Origin: Phycisphaerae bacterium
Lineage (GTDB): Bacteria > Planctomycetota > Phycisphaerae > UBA1845
DNA length: 64,000 nt
Assembly: GCA_029260115.1 (NCBI GenBank)
Contig: JAJDDW010000064.1
Span: 1-64,000 of the forward strand
Direction: 5' to 3'
The notes beneath the pieces were generated by a model. It ran no database searches. It saw only the letters and a program-made list of their open reading frames with translations, and had not been told where the DNA came from. Both the position numbers and the translations under genes were made by a program. Below, one piece after another: positions 60,931 through 64,000 of the stretch (positions are counted from its first letter, which is position 1; every line of letters starts with the position of its first letter).

Positions 60931-61434
60931 ATGCAAATACGATTAGAACAAAAAAACGACTGGGCCGACGTACATGCTCTTAATGTCACAGCCTTTGAAA
61001 CCTCGGCGGAGGCTGATCTAGTAGACGCACTCCGAGTACAAGCCAAGCCGATAGTATCGTTAGTCGCAGTGCAAGATAAACATATCGTAGGACACATCAT
61101 GTTCTCGCCGGTTACGCTATCGGAGCATCCTGACCTTAAAATAACGGGCCTAGCGCCCATGGCTGTTCTGCCCGGGCAACAACGCCAAGGTATCGGCTCT
61201 GCCTTGGTACGAGCGGGCCTAGAACACGCAACTCAACTCGGATTTGTCGCGGCGGTTGTCCTCGGTCATCCCAAATTCTACCCCGGCTTTGGCTTCTTCC
61301 CCTCAACGCGATGCGGTATCGACTGCGAGTACGAAGTCCCGCCAGAAGTATTCATGGCTATGGAACTACAACCGGGATCACTCGATGGAAAATCAGGCAA
61401 AATAAAATACCATGCTGCGTTCGAGAGCCTTTAA
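60931..61434 (+). CDS. GNAT-family N-acetyltransferase
   Basis: 167-aa acetyltransferase. The acetyl-CoA binding loop is LPGQQRQGIGSALVRAGLEH (about 86-105). The C-terminal part contains VVLGHPKFYPGFGFFPSTR, the pattern of YhbS-type GNATs. Substrate unknown. The desaturase gene starts about 100 bases downstream on the same strand. Confidence 0.91.
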   Translation: MQIRLEQKNDWADVHALNVTAFETSAEADLVDALRVQAKPIVSLVAVQDKHIVGHIMFSPVTLSEHPDLKITGLAPMAVLPGQQRQGIGSALVRAGLEHATQLGFVAAVVLGHPKFYPGFGFFPSTRCGIDCEYEVPPEVFMAMELQPGSLDGKSGKIKYHAAFESL

Positions 61435-61533
61435 TGAGGGTACAACACCTGATAAACGCGATTTCGGATCGCAATATCGTACTACTAGCCTCACTTATGG
61501 CCAACCTTTCCGCCTTCGTATAGAATTCGCCGC

Positions 61534-62691
61534 ATGCAGAATGTCGCTCTCAAACCATCGTCGACCGCTACAGACATTAGCCCGGCTAATACGCCGCCTA
61601 TTAAGTTCAAAAGCGATGATCCGTTTTACCACGATGTCAAAGCCCGTGTTTCACGATACTTCAAAATGAGTGGGCTAAAACCACGAGATTGCCCGCAGAC
61701 GTATTTCAAATCACTAATCATTATGTGCTGGGTTGCGACCTCATACATCCTGCTCGTGTTCGTGTCTAATGCTTGGTGGCAGACCATCCCGCTGGCTATC
61801 TCACTCGGGTTATCCATCGCAGCCGTCGGTTTCAATATACAGCACGACGGCGGACACCGTGCCTACTCGCGCCATAGATGGATCAACCGACTCATGGCTA
61901 GTTCGCTCGACTTCTTCGGTGGCGGGAGTTCATATATTTGGGATCATAAGCACAATACGCTACATCACACGTACCCCAACATAGCTGAACATGACGACGA
62001 CATCGACGTGGGCATCCTAGGCCGCTTTTCACCACAACAAAAACGACTGGGCTTCCACCGTCTGCAACACATTTACATGTGGGCATTATACGCCATGCTT
62101 ACTATCAAATGGCAGCTAATCGACGACTTCCGCGATGTGATCACAGGCCGAGTCGGTACGCACCCATTCAAACGCCCGAAAGGCCGCGCCCTCGCAATCT
62201 TCATATGTGGAAAAATCTTCTTTTTATCTCTGGCCTTCGTCGTTCCGATGTTATTTCATCCGATCGGAACAGCCCTGATAACCTATGCCCTCGTCTCCTG
62301 CTTCGTGGGCATCATGCTGAGCGTCGTGTTTCAATTAGCCCACGCCGTACAGCCTGCTCAATTCCCAGCGCCCGACTTGGCCACTGGACGGATGGAAAAC
62401 GAATGGGCGGTGCATCAAATTGAGACAACCGTGAACTTTTCACGTCATAGCCGGATATTAACGTGGTATCTCGGCGGACTAAACTATCAGGTGGAGCATC
62501 ACCTATTCCCACGTATCTGCCACAAACATTACCCACGCCTAGCCAGACTGGTGAAAAAAGCTTGTGCGAAGCACGGTGTACAATATAACGACCACGGCAG
62601 TTTCCTTGCAGGGGTGACTTCGCACTTCCGCTGGCTACGAAAAATGGGGCAGCCTGACGCGATGGTCAGCCCGACTATGGGTGCGATGTAA
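61534..62691 (+). CDS. Membrane fatty-acid desaturase
   Basis: 385-aa di-iron desaturase. The three His boxes are visible: QHDGGH (about 103-108), HKHNTLHH (about 138-145) and QVEHHLFP (about 318-325). Four hydrophobic stretches (around 60-95 and 225-265) form the membrane anchor. The third box with leading Gln is the front-end/linoleoyl-CoA desaturase type, but no cytochrome b5 domain is fused. Introduces a double bond in acyl chains of membrane lipids or acyl-CoA; the position cannot be assigned. Confidence 0.93.
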   Translation: MQNVALKPSSTATDISPANTPPIKFKSDDPFYHDVKARVSRYFKMSGLKPRDCPQTYFKSLIIMCWVATSYILLVFVSNAWWQTIPLAISLGLSIAAVGFNIQHDGGHRAYSRHRWINRLMASSLDFFGGGSSYIWDHKHNTLHHTYPNIAEHDDDIDVGILGRFSPQQKRLGFHRLQHIYMWALYAMLTIKWQLIDDFRDVITGRVGTHPFKRPKGRALAIFICGKIFFLSLAFVVPMLFHPIGTALITYALVSCFVGIMLSVVFQLAHAVQPAQFPAPDLATGRMENEWAVHQIETTVNFSRHSRILTWYLGGLNYQVEHHLFPRICHKHYPRLARLVKKACAKHGVQYNDHGSFLAGVTSHFRWLRKMGQPDAMVSPTMGAM

Positions 62692-62813
62692 ACGCTGCGA
62701 TCTCGCAATTTCGGTACCATCCCCATAGCATCCGATATGAGGGAGCGGCTACGGCATGGTTTGCTGCCGCGATCGATTTGACTCGAAACAACGACTCATC
62801 ACAAAAGGAATGC

Positions 62814-63143
62814 ATGATGGTTACGATCGGAATGAATTACAACGTGTTGCCTGGCAAAGAAGAAACTTTTGAGAACGCGTTCAACAAAGTGGTTAAGGCT
62901 ATGGGCGGCATTGACGGTCACTCGAATACGCACATGTTCTGCGACATTAATAATCGTCAACATTATCTGATCGTATCGGAATGGAGCAGCAAGCCCGCAT
63001 TCGACAGCTTCATCGCCTCGGACACATTCAAGAACGTAGCGAACTGGGGCAAGGAAAAAATCCTATCAGGCCGACCATCACACGAAGTTTACGGCGGCGA
63101 CAATCCAACCGACACCGGCAAGTGCCCGGTTGGCGCACACTAG
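62814..63143 (+). CDS. Antibiotic biosynthesis monooxygenase (ABM) domain protein
   Basis: 109-aa ferredoxin-like ABM/heme-degrading-fold protein. The domain shows VTIGMNYNVLPGKEETFENA, then HYLIVSEWSSKPAFDSFIAS. The C-terminal GDNPTDTGKCPVGAH is an unusual short tail with one Cys. Two consecutive-frame ATGs at 62814 and 62817 follow AAAGGA; the track TTG start at 62778 is unlikely. Function unclear. Its own terminator lies about 90 bases downstream. Confidence 0.82.
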   Translation: MMVTIGMNYNVLPGKEETFENAFNKVVKAMGGIDGHSNTHMFCDINNRQHYLIVSEWSSKPAFDSFIASDTFKNVANWGKEKILSGRPSHEVYGGDNPTDTGKCPVGAH

Positions 63144-63190
63144 TTCAGTTTCGGCATTGCATAACTAGTCATGCTCAACGAATATCACTC

Positions 63191-63219
63191 AGCGAGCCGC
63201 GGGCTAGGCTTCGTGCGAA
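63191..63219. repeat. Dispersed repeat R3, inverted copy
   Basis: AGCGAGCCGCGGGCTAGGCT; the reverse complement resembles the copies at 49518-49544 and 55521-55548. Confidence 0.4.
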
Positions 63220-63233
63220 TTTAATCAGTCTAC

Positions 63234-63270
63234 AAGGCCATCCCAATGAAAATCGGGGTGGTCTTTTTTT
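63234..63270 (+). terminator. Rho-independent terminator after the ABM gene
   Basis: AAGGCCATCCC pairs with GGGGTGGTCTT (11 bp including G-U pairs) across a 10-base loop, with the stem running into a T7 tract. Confidence 0.85.
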
Positions 63271-63489
63271 CAAGATAGACCTCCATCGATGATGCACTCA
63301 AGGGCACACCCTTGGTTAATGCTATTCGGTTGTCAAAGAACAGCGGGTACTATGCACTAGGGCGACTGATGACCCGCCACCTAAAGAACGTCGCCGTTGA
63401 TCTCTGATGGGTGTCCGTCTTGGGTGATTTCATAGATCAATTGCCTGGAATACCTGAAATAATAGTGCGTGAAGTCAATATTCGTAGGG

Positions 63490-63531
63490 TACGGTCGTGC
63501 TTTCGCCTACTGGCGGAAGGTTGACCTGCCT
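63490..63531. repeat. Dispersed hairpin repeat R1, copy
   Basis: CTTTCGCCTACTGGCGGAAG hairpin flanked by ACGGTCGTG and GTTGACCTGCCT; nearly identical to the reverse complement of 54231-54272. Confidence 0.75.
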
Positions 63532-63760
63532 GCACCATGGAACACACGACACTCATGTCCAACCGAATCTCCGTCCGACATGCGCATCATGGTGGTAATC
63601 ATCGAAGCGGAATAGTAAAGGCAGGTCTATGGCCATGCCCTACAAGAAGTTGCAAATAGCGTTTAAATCTTAGTGCCGCGACCTTGGCCCTGGCGCCTGT
63701 ATACATGGGGTATTTACCCGGGGATTGCGGCGGGCAATAGCCATGCGCTATCGGTTAACT

Positions 63761-63787
63761 GGATTCCCGCCTGCGCGGGAATGACGG
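63761..63787. repeat. Dispersed palindromic repeat R2, copy
   Basis: ATTCCCGCCTGCGCGGGAAT, then GACGG; the cleanest R2 palindrome in the window (ATTCCCGC/GCGGGAAT, 4-base loop). Confidence 0.7.
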
Positions 63788-63887
63788 GGGTGGGTGATAG
63801 ATGCGCACAAGGATGTATCATACGCACTAGGCCATCGAACTACACTTCCGCCGAACTAATCTGTTGTCGGGCGAATTTCTTGTGTGG

Positions 63888-64000
63888 CTAATCTTCCGTT
63901 GGAATTTCGAGGTTGCGTAGGCTTACTTCTACGTCCATAGCTCCCGAAGATACTAGGGCGCTTTGCTTATGTAATTGCATGCGAACTACCTTGCCTTTTC
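63888..64000 (-). CDS. C-terminal fragment of a gene cut by the window edge
   Basis: On the minus strand a frame open from the window edge reads KGKVVRMQLHKQSALVSSGA, then MDVEVSLRNLEIPTED and a stop. The gene would begin beyond position 64000. The 37 visible residues have normal composition but match nothing I recognise. An open frame of this length could be chance; the call is tentative. Confidence 0.4.
   Translation of the reverse strand, partial: KGKVVRMQLHKQSALVSSGAMDVEVSLRNLEIPTED

Larger units (their letters stand above)
63144..63887. other. Intergenic region with three dispersed repeats
   Basis: About 740 bases without a supportable gene. It contains R3 (63191-63219), the terminator at 63234-63270, R1 (63490-63531) and R2 (63761-63787). 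The ORF 63673-63891 crosses the R2 repeat and is rejected. Confidence 0.5.

Noticed and set aside
63673-63891. 72-aa plus-strand ORF
   Set aside because: It runs through the R2 palindromic repeat and has no ribosome binding site or family resemblance.

Overview
The window is a chromosomal segment of a free-living, Gram-negative-type bacterium, most likely a member of Planctomycetota and perhaps of a Phycisphaerae-like lineage. That placement is an inference from gene content. The supporting features are PEP-CTERM secreted proteins, a dockerin-bearing exported protein, many ECF sigma/anti-sigma modules, a long TPR/GT-C membrane protein, a Maf-type DUF115 protein and sigma-54. I see no rRNA, tRNA, CRISPR array, insertion sequence or prophage. 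Base composition looks moderate and most genes look vertically inherited.

Layout. (1) 0.2-10.9 kb, minus strand: a Tad (tight adherence) type IVc pilus locus with three Flp-type pilin genes, two of them too short for the ORF track. It also has prepilin peptidase, a TadE-like pseudopilin, CpaB, CpaC secretin, CpaE/TadZ, CpaF ATPase and TadB/TadC. Internal terminators divide it into expression units. (2) 11.2-14.0 kb: ECF sigma factor, anti-sigma factor and an exported acidic PDZ protein. (3) 14.1-20.3 kb: DNA polymerase III alpha and a GT-C/TPR membrane protein. (4) 20.4-23.8 kb, plus strand: a DinB-like protein, then an MCE/MlaD-like protein overlapping a fused MlaF-MlaE (ATPase-permease) gene. 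(5) 24.3-30.3 kb: HD-GYP protein, PadR regulator with membrane partner, metal-transporter-like protein, zinc-ribbon protein, a PyrK-like flavoprotein behind a leader with three hairpins, and a DUF3052 protein. (6) 30.5-37.2 kb: thymidine kinase, YggS, TrmB, a second ECF sigma/anti-sigma/PDZ set, and SmpB. (7) 37.3-43.1 kb: GYF-domain membrane protein, gamma-glutamyltransferase, alpha/beta hydrolase, DUF393, a second DinB-like protein and a response regulator. (8) 43.5-48.3 kb: four related secreted proteins with different C-terminal tails (PEP-CTERM twice, dockerin, TSP3 plus an unusual tail). (9) 48.6-54.0 kb: peroxiredoxin, RpoN, and the classical set SRP RNA-dnaX-ybaB-recR. The SRP RNA is not in the ORF track but is clear from its domain IV motif and an 18-bp terminal stem. 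(10) 54.4-64 kb: a Cys-rich exported protein, a nucleotidyltransferase/degenerate radical-SAM fusion overlapping the Maf gene, Aat with a HAD hydrolase, GNAT, fatty-acid desaturase, an ABM-domain protein, and the 3' end of a minus-strand gene cut by the window edge.

How the genes work together. The Tad locus should build an adhesive pilus. Both sigma/anti-sigma pairs end in an exported PDZ protein and may sense envelope state. The MCE-MlaFE genes look like a compact lipid transporter. The 43-48 kb proteins look like matrix or surface proteins. No single novel defence or mobile system is evident. The strongest leads are the fused MlaFE transporter, the poly-A slippage site in dnaX, the cysteine-less radical-SAM/nucleotidyltransferase fusion next to Maf, the twin sigma/anti-sigma/PDZ cassettes, the divergent third Flp pilin and four small families of dispersed palindromic repeats.
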